Source: Bradyrhizobium sp. PSBB068 (GTDB taxonomy: Bacteria > Pseudomonadota > Alphaproteobacteria > Rhizobiales > Xanthobacteraceae). Taken from it: a stretch of 64,000 nucleotides of DNA. The stretch is from contig CP069300.1 in NCBI GenBank assembly GCA_016839165.1, forward strand, positions 6,396,001-6,460,000, written 5' to 3'. The notes under the pieces were generated by a model that saw nothing but the letters and a program-made list of their open reading frames with translations, did no database searches and was not told the DNA's origin. Shown piece by piece: positions 1 through 9,992 of this stretch (position 1 is the first letter of the stretch; every line of letters starts with the position of its first letter). Position numbers and translations under genes: made by a program.

Positions 1-50
1 AAGCGTTCCGCGAGCAGATGCGCGACGACGTGCGCAAGCGGCTCGACTAA
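1..50 (+). CDS. 3' end of an unidentified gene
   Basis: An open frame entering from the left edge ends at a TAA at 48-50. The visible tail reads AFREQMRDDVRKRLD, a charged, probably helical C-terminus. Fifteen residues are too few to name a family. The codon choice (GCG, CGC, GAC, CTC) matches the neighbouring genes, so I take it as a real C-terminus and not a chance frame. Confidence 0.5.
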   Translation, partial: AFREQMRDDVRKRLD

Positions 51-93
51 AGCGGGATAAGTTTTGGTTGAATGAGCTTCGCACGGTCTTGCT

Positions 94-220
94 TCACCTC
101 TCCCCGGCGGTGAGAGGTCGGATTGCGCAGCAATCCGGGTGAGGGCTCTTGCTCTCTCGATAGACCGCAACCCCTCACCCGATTTGCTGCGCAAATCGAC
201 CTCTCCCAAGGGAGAGGTGA
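94..220. repeat. Composite palindromic repeat, family B, copy 1
   Basis: Outer arms TCACCTCTCCC and GGGAGAGGTGA face each other about 100 bp apart. Inside are further inverted segments (GGTCGGATTGCGCAGCA against TTGCTGCGCAAATCGACC). The same architecture recurs at 18941-19069 and 26421-26548. It lies in the 461-bp gap before the porin; the rest of that gap (221-511) shows no gene and must hold the porin promoter. Confidence 0.75.
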
Positions 221-511
221 ACTTTCGACGCCGTTCCAGCTCAACCCGATCTCATCAGGCCTTAGCCGGCGTCTCGATCGGCAGGCGGCGGCTTGGTTAA
301 CGGGAGAGCCAAGCCGCGCACGCCGCGTTAAGCCTTCGGTCATCCCGCTTTAAGCGTTCGTTAGGCACAACAAAACGTTTCATCGCATCAGGTGCGACTT
401 AACGCTCCAAGTCGTCTTTCGGTGACAGCATTTTATTCAAATGCGGTCTAACCCCTCGCCGTGGATGGCGCCATTCACGCTGCGCCTCATGACTTGTCCG
501 GAGACTGCCCC

Positions 512-1258
512 ATGAAGACCTTCCTGCTCGCAACCGCAGCCACGGCTGCTGCCCTCGCTGCCTTTGGCGCGACCGCCCAGGCTGCCGACCTCGGCTCCCG
601 CGGCTATTACCAGAAGGCGCCCGCGCCTGTTTACGCCGCTCCGCTCTACAACTGGACCGGCTTCTATCTCGGCGGCCATCTCGGCGGCGCGTTCTCGGGC
701 AACAACTCGTTCAACGGCCTCGCGCTGTCCAATTCCGACGCCCGCTTCATGGGCGGCGTGCAGGCCGGCTACGACTGGCAGCTGTCGCCGATGTGGGTGA
801 TCGGTCTCGAAGGCCAGTATTCCTGGCTTGGCGGCCACCAGCTCAACGCGATCTTCCCGGGCGGCTACACCTACAACAACAACCAGCGCGGCATCGCCTC
901 GATCACCGGCCGCGTCGGCTACACCTGGGGCCCGGGCCTGATCTATGTGAAGGGCGGCTACGCCTATTCCGACAACAACGAATCGGTGAGGCTCGGCGGC
1001 GCGCCGGTCGGCTTCGCGCTCACCGACAACCACAGCAACGGCTGGACCATCGGCGGCGGCGCCGAATACATGTTCGCGCCGAACTGGTCGGCCAAGGTCG
1101 AGTACCAGTACTACGATTTCGGCGACAGCCGCTTCACCGCGCCGGGCGCGCTGGCGCAGTACGGCAGCTTCCACAATGACGAGCACACCGTGAAGGCGGG
1201 CCTCAACTACCGCTTCAACCTCGGCAGCCTCGGCGGTCCGGCCTACGGCCGTTACTGA
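512..1258 (+). CDS. Omp25/Omp31-like outer membrane beta-barrel porin
   Basis: Product of 248 residues. An N-terminal signal peptide ([24 protein letters not shown], cleavage near residue 24) precedes a small outer-membrane beta-barrel of the Omp25/RopB family common in Rhizobiales. Family signs are [13 protein letters not shown] just after the signal, a repeated aromatic/glycine alternation ([41 protein letters not shown]) and a C-terminal strand LNYRFNLG. The ATG at 512 is chosen because it begins the signal peptide and has GGAG about 10 bases upstream; an in-frame start at 461 would bury the signal. Single gene followed directly by a terminator. Confidence 0.9.
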   Translation: MKTFLLATAATAAALAAFGATAQAADLGSRGYYQKAPAPVYAAPLYNWTGFYLGGHLGGAFSGNNSFNGLALSNSDARFMGGVQAGYDWQLSPMWVIGLEGQYSWLGGHQLNAIFPGGYTYNNNQRGIASITGRVGYTWGPGLIYVKGGYAYSDNNESVRLGGAPVGFALTDNHSNGWTIGGGAEYMFAPNWSAKVEYQYYDFGDSRFTAPGALAQYGSFHNDEHTVKAGLNYRFNLGSLGGPAYGRY

Positions 1259-1284
1259 GAATTACGCGCCACAACCAACAGTAG

Positions 1285-1311
1285 AAAAGGCCGGCGCAAG
1301 CCGGCCTTTTT
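1285..1311 (+). terminator. Rho-independent terminator after the porin
   Basis: Stem AAAAGGCCGGC / GCCGGCCTTTT with a GCAA-type loop, running into T residues, 26 bp after the porin stop. Confidence 0.85.
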
Positions 1312-1490
1312 GCGTCCGATCGCGCGCATCGATTCCGCATGGCGAACCATGGCAGCGCGGCAAGCCCCGAAAAATCCTGCGGATTGCCGCGATTTTCCCG
1401 ATTTTGTTAACCCACCGCACCGATACTCCCGCGCCGGGGAAACATCCAAGAGTAGTGGCCACTTGTAGTTGGCCAGGGGGACACGGGGCA

Positions 1491-3635
1491 ATGGCGTTTC
1501 GGTTCAAGCTCGGCAAACCAAATCTCAAGCGCATCCGCCTGCCGCAGATGGGCGTCAGGGGCAGCCTGTTCGCGGCATTCGCCGTGATCGCAGGCATGGC
1601 GCTGGTGATCAGCGCAGGCGCCGGCATCGTGCTGCATCGGCTCGGCGGCACCATGAGCGATCTCTCAGGCCGCGACATTCCGCGGCTCGCCGCAAGCCTG
1701 CAGCTGTCCGCGCAGAGTGCCTCGCTCGCCGCCCAGGGGCCCGGCCTGCTCGCGGTGCAGAGCGACGATGCGCTCAACGAGCGCACCAGGAAGGTGCAGG
1801 AGGTCGCGCAGCAGACCAATGCCAAGCTCGGCGAGATCATCGAGCTCGGCGCCGACAAATCCGTCGTCAGCGCGCTGCAGGAGAACGTCAAGAACACCGA
1901 CGAGGCGACCAAGAGCCTGATCTCTGCGGCGCGCGAGCGGCTCGAGGTCGGCGCGCTGCGCGACAAGCAGTACAACGCGCTGCGCAAGGCACAAGACGCC
2001 TTCGTCTCCGCCGCCGGTCCCGCGATGCTCGATGCGCAGACCCGGCTCAACGCCATCCTCGGCTCGGCCGAAGTGTCGGCGGATGACGCGACCGAAGCGG
2101 CCCGCACCGTCGGCCAGATCAGCAACGTGCTCGCGGCCGGCAATCTGATGGCCGCCGACATGACCGCAGCGCTGTCGGCCAATTCCAGCGAGACGCTCGA
2201 TGCGATCGAGGCGGAGTTCAAGAAGGGCCGCGAACGCATCAAGTCCAACCTCGACGATCTGCCGAACAATCCGGCGATCGTCGCCGTGCGCGACACCGCC
2301 GCGAAGCTTCTCGTGCTCGGCGAAGGCAAGACCGGCGTGTTCAAGGTGCGCCAGAAGGAGCTCGACTCGATCGATTACGGTCAGACCATCCTGGAAGAGA
2401 CCCGCAAGCTCAATGTCGGGCTCGGCATCAGCGTCCAGCAGCTGGTCGACGCCGTGCAGAAGGACACCGACGCCTCGACCTTCCAGGCGCGGCAGCAGAT
2501 CTCGCTCGCGACCACGGTCATGATCGGCCTCGGCGCGCTGACCCTGGTCGGCTCGTTCCTGTTCGTCTGGCTCTATGTCGGGCGCAACATCCTGCGCCGC
2601 ATCCGCGGCCTGCAGCGCTCGATGCAGCTGTTGTCCGACGGCGACCTCGATACCGAGATCCCGCAGAGTCGCCAGCGCGACGAGATCGCCGTGATGGCCG
2701 ACGCGCTGCAGGTGTTCCGCGAGAGCATGATCGAGAGCCGCGAGCTCACCGAAAACCAGAACAAGGACCGCACCGCCAAGGCGGAGCGCGCCTCGCGCAT
2801 GGAGACGCAGATCACGACGTTCGAATCGACGGTCCGCGACGCGCTCGAAAGCCTGCAGACCGCGGCGAACTCGATGCAGTCCACCGCGCAGAGCATGTCG
2901 GCGACCGCCGACCAGTCGAGCGCCCTGGTCAACGCGGTTGCCTCGGCCGCCGAGGAGACCTCGGTCAACGTGCAGACCGTGTCGGCCGGCACCGAGGAGC
3001 TGTCGTCCTCGATCCAGGAGATCGGCCGCCAGGTCGTCACCTCGGCGGAGATCGCCCGCAAGGCGGTGGAGGAAGCCAGCGCCACCGACGCCACCATGCA
3101 GGGCCTTGCCGACAACGCGGCGCGGATCAGCGTCGTGGTCGACCTGATCCAGACCATCGCCTCGCAGACCAATCTGCTGGCGCTCAACGCCACCATCGAG
3201 GCGGCGCGCGCCGGCGAAGCCGGCCGCGGCTTTGCCGTGGTCGCCTCCGAGGTGAAGAACCTCGCGAGCCAGACCGCGAAGGCGACCGAGGAGATCCGCC
3301 AGCAGATCGTCAGCATGCAGGAGGTCACCACCACGGCGGTCTCCGCGATCCGCAACATCTCGAGCACGATCGGCGAGATCAACGACGTCACCACCGCGAT
3401 CGCCGCCGCCGTCGAGGAGCAGGGCGCGGCGACCCGCGAGATCGCCCGCAACATCCAGCACGCCGCCGGCGGCACCAGCGAGGTGTCGAGCAACATCGTC
3501 GGCGTCTCGACCGCCTCGGCCGAGGCCGGCGCCGCCGCCGGCGAGGTGCTGAACGCCTCCGACGCGCTGCGCCGCGAGGCCGACGTGCTGCGCTCGGAGA
3601 TCGACGGTTTCCTGTCGAATATTCGCGCCGCCTAG
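1491..3635 (+). CDS. Methyl-accepting chemotaxis protein
   Basis: Inner-membrane chemoreceptor of 714 residues. Order: short cytoplasmic basic start, TM1 around residues 23-45, a long helical sensing region (about 50-330), TM2 around 336-363, HAMP (about 364-420), and the signalling coiled coil with the highly conserved hairpin tip near 558-600 ([20 protein letters not shown], then [13 protein letters not shown]). No CheR-binding pentapeptide is visible at the C-terminus. ATG at 1491 is preferred over the in-frame ATG at 1404 because GGGGG lies about 10 bases upstream and the N-terminus then starts just before TM1. The ligand cannot be inferred; no che genes are nearby. Confidence 0.93.
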   Translation: MAFRFKLGKPNLKRIRLPQMGVRGSLFAAFAVIAGMALVISAGAGIVLHRLGGTMSDLSGRDIPRLAASLQLSAQSASLAAQGPGLLAVQSDDALNERTRKVQEVAQQTNAKLGEIIELGADKSVVSALQENVKNTDEATKSLISAARERLEVGALRDKQYNALRKAQDAFVSAAGPAMLDAQTRLNAILGSAEVSADDATEAARTVGQISNVLAAGNLMAADMTAALSANSSETLDAIEAEFKKGRERIKSNLDDLPNNPAIVAVRDTAAKLLVLGEGKTGVFKVRQKELDSIDYGQTILEETRKLNVGLGISVQQLVDAVQKDTDASTFQARQQISLATTVMIGLGALTLVGSFLFVWLYVGRNILRRIRGLQRSMQLLSDGDLDTEIPQSRQRDEIAVMADALQVFRESMIESRELTENQNKDRTAKAERASRMETQITTFESTVRDALESLQTAANSMQSTAQSMSATADQSSALVNAVASAAEETSVNVQTVSAGTEELSSSIQEIGRQVVTSAEIARKAVEEASATDATMQGLADNAARISVVVDLIQTIASQTNLLALNATIEAARAGEAGRGFAVVASEVKNLASQTAKATEEIRQQIVSMQEVTTTAVSAIRNISSTIGEINDVTTAIAAAVEEQGAATREIARNIQHAAGGTSEVSSNIVGVSTASAEAGAAAGEVLNASDALRREADVLRSEIDGFLSNIRAA

Positions 3636-3651
3636 CAGGGCTGCGTGCGAT

Positions 3652-3679
3652 CCGCAGCCCGGCTTGATCCGGGCTGCGG
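3652..3679. repeat. Hairpin downstream of the chemoreceptor
   Basis: Perfect 11-bp arms CCGCAGCCCGG and CCGGGCTGCGG around a 6-base loop, 16 bp past the MCP stop. There is no T-run, so it may be an mRNA 3'-end stabiliser or a Rho-assisted terminator. Confidence 0.6.
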
Positions 3680-3766
3680 AATTCCCGGGAATTGCGGACC
3701 CCATTCTCCGGACGGCCATCTGATTTTCGGCTGGCGCGGCGGCCCGGGTCCCGCTAAGCCGGTACC

Positions 3767-4831
3767 ATGGACAAGAAGACCGACAGCCTGCCCTCCTCGG
3801 CGGAGGCATTGCGATACCCCTGGGAGAATCATCCCGGCCACGACCAGGTCGTGGAGGTGGCTCCAGGCGTATTGTGGGCGCGGCTGAAGCTGCCGTTCCG
3901 CCTTAACCATGTGAACATCTATCTGCTCGCCGACGGCGACGGCTGGACCATGGTGGATGCCGGCTTCGGCAACGAGGAATCGATCGCGGCGTGGACCACG
4001 CTGTTCGAGGGACCGCTGAAGCACGTCAAGGTCACAAGGTTGATCGTGACACATTCGCATCCCGATCATGTCGGTCTCGCCGGCTGGATCACCGAGCGCT
4101 TCGACTGCCCGCTGTTCATGTCGCAGGTGGAATATCTGCAATCGGTCTATCACCAGAACCGCGGCACCGAGGAACGGCGCAACGCGCAGCGGCTGTTCTT
4201 CCGCCGTCACGGCATGGACGAGGATCTGACCGAGAAGCTGCTCGGCCGCGGCCAGGATTACCTGAAGCGGGTGTCGGTGCTGCCGCCGTCCTATCACCGC
4301 CTCACCCATGGCGACGAGGTCGTGATCGGCACACGGCGCTTCAAGGTGATCACCGGCGGCGGCCACGCGCTCGACCAGGTGATGCTGTATTGCGCGGCCG
4401 ACAAGCTGTTCCTCTCCGCCGACCAGGTGCTGAGCAAGATCTCGCCCAATGTCAGCGTCTGGGCGGTCGAACCCGAGCAGAACTCGCTCGGCGAATATCT
4501 GGCCTCGCTGGCGAGCCTGACCACCACTCTGCCCTACGACGTGCTGGTGCTGCCCGGCCATGGCGTGCCGTTCTACGGGCTGAAGACCCGGATCAAGCAG
4601 CTCGCCGATCACCATGAGGAGCGCTGCCGGCTGATCGCCGAGGCCTGCCGCGAGGTGCCCCAGACCTCCAAGCAGCTGGTGCCGGTGGTGTTCCACAAGC
4701 ACGTGCTGGACGAGCACCAGATGGGATTTGCCGCCGGCGAACTGGTCGCCCATGTCAATTACATGCTGGTCGAGGGCCGCCTGACCGCCCAGATGCACGA
4801 CGACGGCATGCTGCGCTTTAAGACGACCTGA
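3767..4831 (+). CDS. MBL-fold metallo-hydrolase
   Basis: Cytoplasmic hydrolase of 354 residues with the metallo-beta-lactamase fold. The metal-binding signature HSHPDH is present about residue 98, after VTRLIVT; further ligands are expected at GGGHALDQ (near 200) and LPGHGVPF (near 265). The C-terminal segment is mostly helical, as in glyoxalase II-like or lactonase-like members with a winged-helix tail. Substrate unknown: the subfamily is too broad to assign. It stands alone between the chemoreceptor and hemA, same strand, with no shared operon signs. Confidence 0.85.
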   Translation: MDKKTDSLPSSAEALRYPWENHPGHDQVVEVAPGVLWARLKLPFRLNHVNIYLLADGDGWTMVDAGFGNEESIAAWTTLFEGPLKHVKVTRLIVTHSHPDHVGLAGWITERFDCPLFMSQVEYLQSVYHQNRGTEERRNAQRLFFRRHGMDEDLTEKLLGRGQDYLKRVSVLPPSYHRLTHGDEVVIGTRRFKVITGGGHALDQVMLYCAADKLFLSADQVLSKISPNVSVWAVEPEQNSLGEYLASLASLTTTLPYDVLVLPGHGVPFYGLKTRIKQLADHHEERCRLIAEACREVPQTSKQLVPVVFHKHVLDEHQMGFAAGELVAHVNYMLVEGRLTAQMHDDGMLRFKTT

Positions 4832-4860
4832 ATCGGCGGCAGGGGCGCCTGCCGTGCGAT

Positions 4861-4874
4861 TTGAGCAAAATCAA
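4861..4874 (+). promoter_or_regulatory. FixK/FNR-type box upstream of hemA
   Basis: TTGAGCAAAATCAA matches the anaerobox TTGAT-N4-ATCAA at 9 of 10 fixed positions. It is centred about 144 bp before the hemA start. Oxygen and FixK/FnrN-type control of hemA has been described in Bradyrhizobium japonicum, as I recall, so the location makes sense. Confidence 0.65.
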
Positions 4875-4945
4875 ACCAAATAGAGCCAGATAGGGCAATT
4901 TGCCCAACTGCGACGCATGCCCAGATGTGGGCCAATGCATGGACA

Positions 4946-4966
4946 TTAGAGCTGGAAAAGCTCTAA
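4946..4966 (+). promoter_or_regulatory. Perfect inverted repeat in the hemA leader
   Basis: Eight-base arms TTAGAGCT and AGCTCTAA separated by GGAAA, 45 bp before the hemA ATG. It is not followed by a T-run. It could be an RNA hairpin in the leader or a dimeric protein site. Confidence 0.5.
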
Positions 4967-5011
4967 GAAGAAGCAGTCATTCCGGTCAGGTTCCGCTTTC
5001 TGGGTTCGCCG

Positions 5012-6241
5012 ATGGATTACAGCCAGTTCTTCAATTCCGCCCTCAACCGCCTGCATGACGAGCGGCGCTACCGGGTGTTCGCCGACCTCGAGCGGATCGC
5101 GGGACGCTTCCCGCACGCGACCTGGCATTCGCCGAAGGGCAGCCGCAACGTCGTGATCTGGTGCTCCAACGACTATCTCGGCATGGGCCAGCACCCCAAG
5201 GTGGTCGGCGCCATGGTCGAGACCGCGACCCGGGTCGGCACCGGCGCCGGCGGCACCCGCAACATCGCGGGCACCCACCATCCGCTGGTCGCGCTCGAGG
5301 CCGAGCTCGCCGACCTGCACGGCAAGCAAGCCTCGCTGCTGTTCACCTCGGGCTATGTCTCGAACCAGACCGGCATCTCGACGCTCGCCAAGCTGATCCC
5401 GAACTGCCTGATCCTGTCGGACGCGCTGAACCACAATTCGATGATCGAAGGCGTGCGCCAGGCCGGCTGCGAGCGCCAGATCTTCCGCCACAACGACACA
5501 GCCCATCTCGAAGAGCTGCTGATCGCCGCCGGTCCCGACCGGCCGAAGCTGATCGTCTGCGAGAGCCTGTATTCGATGGACGGCGACGTCGCGCCGCTCG
5601 GCAGGATCTGCGATCTCGCCGAGAGATACGGCGCCATGACCTATGTCGACGAGGTGCATGCGGTCGGCATGTACGGCCCGCGCGGCGGCGGCATTGCCGA
5701 GCGCGACGGCGTGATGCACCGGGTCGATATCGTCGAGGGCACGCTCGCCAAGGCGTTCGGCTGCCTCGGCGGCTACATCGCCGGCAAGGCCGAGGTCATC
5801 GATGCCGTGCGTTCCTACGCGCCGGGCTTCATCTTCACGACCGCGCTGCCGCCGGCGATCTGCTCGGCCGCGACGGCCGCGATCCGCCACCTCAAGACCT
5901 CGAACTGGGAGCGCGAGCGCCACCAGGACCGCGCCGCGCGCACCAAGGCGATCCTGACCGCCGCCGGCCTGCCTGTCATGTCGAGCGACACCCATATCGT
6001 GCCGCTGTTCGTCGGCGACCCCGAGAAATGCAAGCGGGCCTCGGACATGCTGCTCGAGGACCACGGCATCTACATCCAGCCGATCAACTATCCGACGGTC
6101 GCCAAGGGCACCGAGCGGCTGCGCATCACGCCCTCGCCCTACCATGACGACGGGCTGGTCGATGCGCTGGCCGAGGCCCTGCTCCAGGTCTGGGACCGGC
6201 TCGGCCTGCCGCTGCACCAGAAGTCGCTGGCCGCCGAGTAA
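5012..6241 (+). CDS. hemA: 5-aminolevulinate synthase
   Basis: Pyridoxal-phosphate enzyme of 409 residues that condenses glycine with succinyl-CoA to 5-aminolevulinate, the first step of haem synthesis by the C4 (Shemin) route of alphaproteobacteria. Diagnostic segments: N-terminal [21 protein letters not shown], the glycine-rich loop [47 protein letters not shown], and the PLP lysine in [17 protein letters not shown] (Lys247). Length is that of the family. The start codon has only a weak Shine-Dalgarno sequence. A FixK/FNR-type box and a perfect hairpin lie upstream, suggesting oxygen-responsive transcription and possible leader control. Confidence 0.97.
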   Translation: MDYSQFFNSALNRLHDERRYRVFADLERIAGRFPHATWHSPKGSRNVVIWCSNDYLGMGQHPKVVGAMVETATRVGTGAGGTRNIAGTHHPLVALEAELADLHGKQASLLFTSGYVSNQTGISTLAKLIPNCLILSDALNHNSMIEGVRQAGCERQIFRHNDTAHLEELLIAAGPDRPKLIVCESLYSMDGDVAPLGRICDLAERYGAMTYVDEVHAVGMYGPRGGGIAERDGVMHRVDIVEGTLAKAFGCLGGYIAGKAEVIDAVRSYAPGFIFTTALPPAICSAATAAIRHLKTSNWERERHQDRAARTKAILTAAGLPVMSSDTHIVPLFVGDPEKCKRASDMLLEDHGIYIQPINYPTVAKGTERLRITPSPYHDDGLVDALAEALLQVWDRLGLPLHQKSLAAE

Positions 6242-6265
6242 CCCTATCCGTTACGGGTCCCGAAT

Positions 6266-6298
6266 TTGGGCCGGCCGTGCATCGCGCGGCCGGCCCAA
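6266..6298 (+). terminator. Strong hairpin after hemA
   Basis: Perfect 12-bp stem TTGGGCCGGCCG / CGGCCGGCCCAA, 24 bp past the hemA stop. No T-run follows, but position and strength suggest transcript ending. Confidence 0.65.
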
Positions 6299-6331
6299 TG
6301 CGTTATAATCCTGACACCCGGCCGCTTTGTT

Positions 6332-6381
6332 TGAGCATGATCTTTTCGGAAAGCCGCTTCACACCTTTCCGGATCATGCCC
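6332..6381. repeat. Short dispersed palindrome, GCATGATC family, copy 1
   Basis: Arms AGCATGAT and GGATCATGC enclose a TTTTCGGAAA-like centre. A second copy with the same arms lies at 38173-38219 in the pst operon. It sits directly before the hybrid kinase gene. Confidence 0.7.
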
Positions 6382-6409
6382 TAGAGGCCGGGACAGGAGA
6401 TAGGCAGCG

Positions 6410-9400
6410 ATGCTGCACGACTGGGGCGTCATCGCCACGGCGTTCGCCTACATCGGATTGTTGTTCTTCATTGCCAGCCGCGGCGACCGGATGTCGGCGG
6501 GCGCGCGCGGCCGCGCCAGCCAGTGGATCTATCCGCTGTCGCTGGCGATCTACTGCACCTCCTGGACCTTCTTCGGCTCGGTCGGCTTCGCCACCCGCAC
6601 CAGCATCGACTTCCTGGCGATCTATGTCGGCCCGATCGTGATGATCGGATTGTGCACGCCGCTGCTGCGCCGCGTCATCGCGCTCGCCAAGTCGCAGAAC
6701 ATCACCTCGATCGCCGATTTCATCGCCGCGCGCTACGGCAAGAGCCAGAAGGTCGCCGCCACCGTGGCGCTGATCGCGATCATCGGCTCGGTGCCCTATA
6801 TCGCGCTGCAGCTCAAGGCGATGGCCTCGTCGCTGGAGACCATCCTGAGCGAGGACCAGGCATTTTCGAAGATCCCCGTGCTCGGCGACATCGCGCTGAT
6901 GGTGACGCTGGCGATGGCGGTGTTCGCGGTGCTGTTCGGCACCCGCCACACCAACGCGACCGAGCACCAGCACGGGCTGATCCTGGCGATCGCCGCCGAA
7001 TCCATCGTCAAGCTGGTCGCCTTCATCGCCGCCGGCGCCTTCGTCACCTTCTGGATGTTCTCCCCGGTCGAGCTCTACGAGCGCGCGCTGAAGACGCCGG
7101 AGGCGGTGCGCGCGATCGAATATGTACCGTCGATCGGCAACTTCCTGATCATGACGCTGCTGTCGTTCTGCGCGGTGATGCTGCTGCCGCGCCAGTTCCA
7201 TGTCAGCGTGGTCGAGAATTCGACCGCCGCGGAAGTCACGAGGGCGCGCTGGCTGTTCCCGCTCTACCTCGTCGCCATCAACGTGTTCGTGATCCCGATC
7301 GCGATCGCCGGCCTCGTCATCTTCCCGTTCGGCGCCGTCGATGCCGACATGTTCGTGCTGGCGCTGCCGATCGAGGGCAATGCGCAATTGCTGAGCCTTG
7401 CGGTGTTCGTCGGCGGGCTGTCGGCGGCGACCGCGATGGTGATCGTCGAATGCGTCGCGCTGTCGATCATGGTCTCCAACGACATCGTGCTGCCGCTGGT
7501 GCTGCCGCGCAGCGACGACGCCCGCATCGGCCAGAAGGATTTCGGCGATTTCCTGCTGAAGGCGCGCCGCTTCTCGATCTTCGCCATCATGGTGATGGCG
7601 TATTTCTACTATCGCGCGCTCGGCAACACCCAGCTGGTCGCGATCGGCCTGTTGTCCTTTGCCGCGATCACCCAGCTCGCGCCGGCCTTCTTCGGCGGCC
7701 TGTTCTGGCGCAGGGCCACCGCGCGCGGCGCCATGGCGGGCATGCTGGTCGGCTTCGCGGTGTGGCTCTACACGCTGTTCATCCCGAGCTTCCTGGAGAA
7801 CTCGACTGCCGGGTTGATGCTGCTGCAACACGGGCCGTTCGGGATCGAGGCGCTGCGGCCGCAGGCGCTGTTCAGCGCCGATCTGCCGCCACTGCTGCAC
7901 GGCGTGCTGTGGAGCCTTGCCCTCAACATCCTGACCTACGTCGTGTTCTCGCTGGCGCGCGCGCCGTCCGCGATCGAGCTGTTGCAGGCCGACCTGTTCG
8001 TGCCCAACGCGCTGGCTCCGATCGCGCCGAGCTTCCGGCGCTGGCGCACCACGGTGACGGTGCAGGACATCCAGAGCACGGTGACGCAATATCTCGGCCC
8101 CGACCGCACCCGCGAGGCCTTCGCCGCATTCGCCGCCGACCGCAACATCGTGCTGCAAACCGCAGCGCCGGCCGATTTCGAGTTGCTGCAGCACGCCGAG
8201 CGGCTGATCGCCTCCTCGATCGGGGCGGCGTCCTCGCGCCTCGTGATGTCGCTGCTGCTGCAGCGGCGCACGGTGTCGGCCAAGGCCGCGCTGAAGCTGC
8301 TCGACGACTCCCACGCCGCGCTGCATTTCAACCGCGAGATCCTGCAGACCGCGCTCAATCACGTGCGCCAGGGCATCGCGGTGTTCGACGCCGATCTGCA
8401 GCTGATCTGCTCCAACCGCCAGTTCTCCGAACTGCTCGCTTTGCCGCCGCATCTGGTGCAGCTCGGCATTCCCTTGCGCGAGATCCTCGAATTCATGGGC
8501 GCGATCAATCCGCCGCCGGCCGGTGACGGCAACAACCTGCTGCAATTGCGGCTGCGTGCCTACACCACCGAGGGCGAGCCCTATCTGGAACGCTTCGCCG
8601 ACCGCCACCTCGTGATCGAGGTCCGCGCCAACCGGATGCCGGGCGGCGGACTCGTCATCACCTTCTCCGACGTCACCCCGAGCTTCGAGGCCGCGGAGGC
8701 GCTGGAGCGCGCCAACGCGACGCTGGAAAAGCGGGTGCGCGACCGCACCGAGGAATTGACCCGGCTGAACTCGGAGCTCGCGCTCGCCAAGGGAATCGCG
8801 GAGGACGCCAACGCCTCCAAGACGCGCTTCCTGGCTGCCGCCAGCCACGACATCCTGCAGCCGCTCAACGCGGCGCGGCTCTATGTCACGAGCCTGGTCG
8901 AGCGCCAGAACGGCGGCGAGGATTCGCGGCTGGTCGAGAATATCGACGACTCGCTCGAAGCGATCGAGGACATCCTCGGCGCGCTGCTCGATATTTCGAG
9001 GCTCGATGCCGGCGCCATGACACCGGCGATCACCAGCTTCCGGATGGCCGACCTGATGCGCTCGCTGGAGATCGAGTTCATGCCGATCGCCCGCGACAAG
9101 GGCCTCGATCTGCGCTTCGTGGCCTGCTCGCTGCCGGTCGAATCCGACCGCTCGCTGCTGCGCCGGCTGCTGCAGAACTTCATCTCCAACGCCATCAAAT
9201 ACACCCCGCGCGGCCGCGTGCTGATCGGCTGCCGCCGCCGCGGCGACGCGCTCGAGATCAGCATCTTCGACACCGGCGTCGGCATCCCCGTGCAGAAGCG
9301 CGGCGAGATCTTCAAGGAATTCCACCGCCTCGAGCAGGGCGCCCGGATCGCCCGCGGCCTCGGCCTGGGACTATCGATCGTCGAGCGGCTGGCGCGGGTG

Positions 9401-9919
9401 CTCAACCACCGCATCGCGATCTCCGCCAATGTCAGCGGCGGCTCGGCGTTCTCGGTGACGGTCCCGGTCGCGACCGCCGTCAACCACACCGCGGCCGTCA
9501 CCAGCGCCACGCCACTGTCGAAGACGCCGATGAGCGGCTCATTGATCGTCTGCATCGAGAACGATCCCGCCATTCTCGACGGCATGAAGACGCTGCTGAC
9601 GGCGTGGGATGCCGAGGTGATCGCGGTGCTCGACGCCGACGGCGCGATCAGCGCGATCGAGGCCGCTGGCGGCCGCGTCACCGGCGTGCTGGTCGACTAC
9701 CACCTCGACCGCGGCAACGGCGTCGCCGCGATCCGCGAGATCCGCCGCCGCTTCGGCGACAACATTCCGGCGATCCTGATCACCGCCGACCGCAGCCCCG
9801 CCGTGCGCGCCGCCGCGCGCGAGGAAAACATCGCGGTGCTGAACAAGCCGGTCAAACCGGCGTCGCTGCGCGCCTTGCTCGGGCAGTGGCGGACGCAGCA
9901 GATGGTGGCGGCGGAGTAG
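6410..9919 (+). CDS. Hybrid sensor kinase with SLC5-type transporter domain (CrbS/MxtR-like)
   Basis: Membrane hybrid histidine kinase of 1169 residues. Residues about 1-510 form a multi-helix sodium/solute-symporter-like domain (CTSWTFFGSVGFA; ITSIADFIAARYGKS). A linker and a PAS-like region (about 640-760) follow. The dimerisation box is SHDILQPLNAARLY with His813, then an ATPase domain (NFISNAIKYTP; FDTGVGI; GLGLSIVERLA), and a C-terminal receiver (about 1045-1160) with phospho-acceptor Asp1096 in VLVDYHLD. This architecture is that of CrbS/MxtR, which with a LuxR-type regulator controls acetate uptake and use in Vibrio and Pseudomonas. The convergent gene at 9993 encodes such a regulator. 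The ligand here is inferred, not shown. Confidence 0.9.
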   Translation: MLHDWGVIATAFAYIGLLFFIASRGDRMSAGARGRASQWIYPLSLAIYCTSWTFFGSVGFATRTSIDFLAIYVGPIVMIGLCTPLLRRVIALAKSQNITSIADFIAARYGKSQKVAATVALIAIIGSVPYIALQLKAMASSLETILSEDQAFSKIPVLGDIALMVTLAMAVFAVLFGTRHTNATEHQHGLILAIAAESIVKLVAFIAAGAFVTFWMFSPVELYERALKTPEAVRAIEYVPSIGNFLIMTLLSFCAVMLLPRQFHVSVVENSTAAEVTRARWLFPLYLVAINVFVIPIAIAGLVIFPFGAVDADMFVLALPIEGNAQLLSLAVFVGGLSAATAMVIVECVALSIMVSNDIVLPLVLPRSDDARIGQKDFGDFLLKARRFSIFAIMVMAYFYYRALGNTQLVAIGLLSFAAITQLAPAFFGGLFWRRATARGAMAGMLVGFAVWLYTLFIPSFLENSTAGLMLLQHGPFGIEALRPQALFSADLPPLLHGVLWSLALNILTYVVFSLARAPSAIELLQADLFVPNALAPIAPSFRRWRTTVTVQDIQSTVTQYLGPDRTREAFAAFAADRNIVLQTAAPADFELLQHAERLIASSIGAASSRLVMSLLLQRRTVSAKAALKLLDDSHAALHFNREILQTALNHVRQGIAVFDADLQLICSNRQFSELLALPPHLVQLGIPLREILEFMGAINPPPAGDGNNLLQLRLRAYTTEGEPYLERFADRHLVIEVRANRMPGGGLVITFSDVTPSFEAAEALERANATLEKRVRDRTEELTRLNSELALAKGIAEDANASKTRFLAAASHDILQPLNAARLYVTSLVERQNGGEDSRLVENIDDSLEAIEDILGALLDISRLDAGAMTPAITSFRMADLMRSLEIEFMPIARDKGLDLRFVACSLPVESDRSLLRRLLQNFISNAIKYTPRGRVLIGCRRRGDALEISIFDTGVGIPVQKRGEIFKEFHRLEQGARIARGLGLGLSIVERLARVLNHRIAISANVSGGSAFSVTVPVATAVNHTAAVTSATPLSKTPMSGSLIVCIENDPAILDGMKTLLTAWDAEVIAVLDADGAISAIEAAGGRVTGVLVDYHLDRGNGVAAIREIRRRFGDNIPAILITADRSPAVRAAAREENIAVLNKPVKPASLRALLGQWRTQQMVAAE

Positions 9920-9935
9920 CTGCTCAACACATTCA

Positions 9936-9979
9936 CCGTCATTCCGGGGCGCGCCAAAGGCGCGAGCCCGGAATGACGG
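9936..9979. repeat. Palindrome between convergent genes (family C, copy 1)
   Basis: Perfect 13-bp arms CCGTCATTCCGGG and CCCGGAATGACGG around GCGCGCCAAAGGCGCGAG-type inner pairing. It separates the convergent kinase and regulator genes and could end both transcripts. The same arms occur at 22126-22230. Confidence 0.75.
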
Positions 9980-9992
9980 CGGTGGTTGGATG

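Noticed and set aside
3652..3679. Intrinsic terminator after the chemoreceptor
   Set aside because: Stem is strong but there is no T-run, so I list it only as a hairpin.
1665..3809. Long antisense open frame of 714 residues over the chemoreceptor
   Set aside because: It has an Arg/Gly/Asp-rich composition typical of antisense frames in GC-rich DNA and no recognisable domain.
6374..9325. Antisense open frame of 983 residues over the hybrid kinase
   Set aside because: Composition is repetitive Arg, Asp, His and Gln; the opposite strand encodes an obvious kinase.
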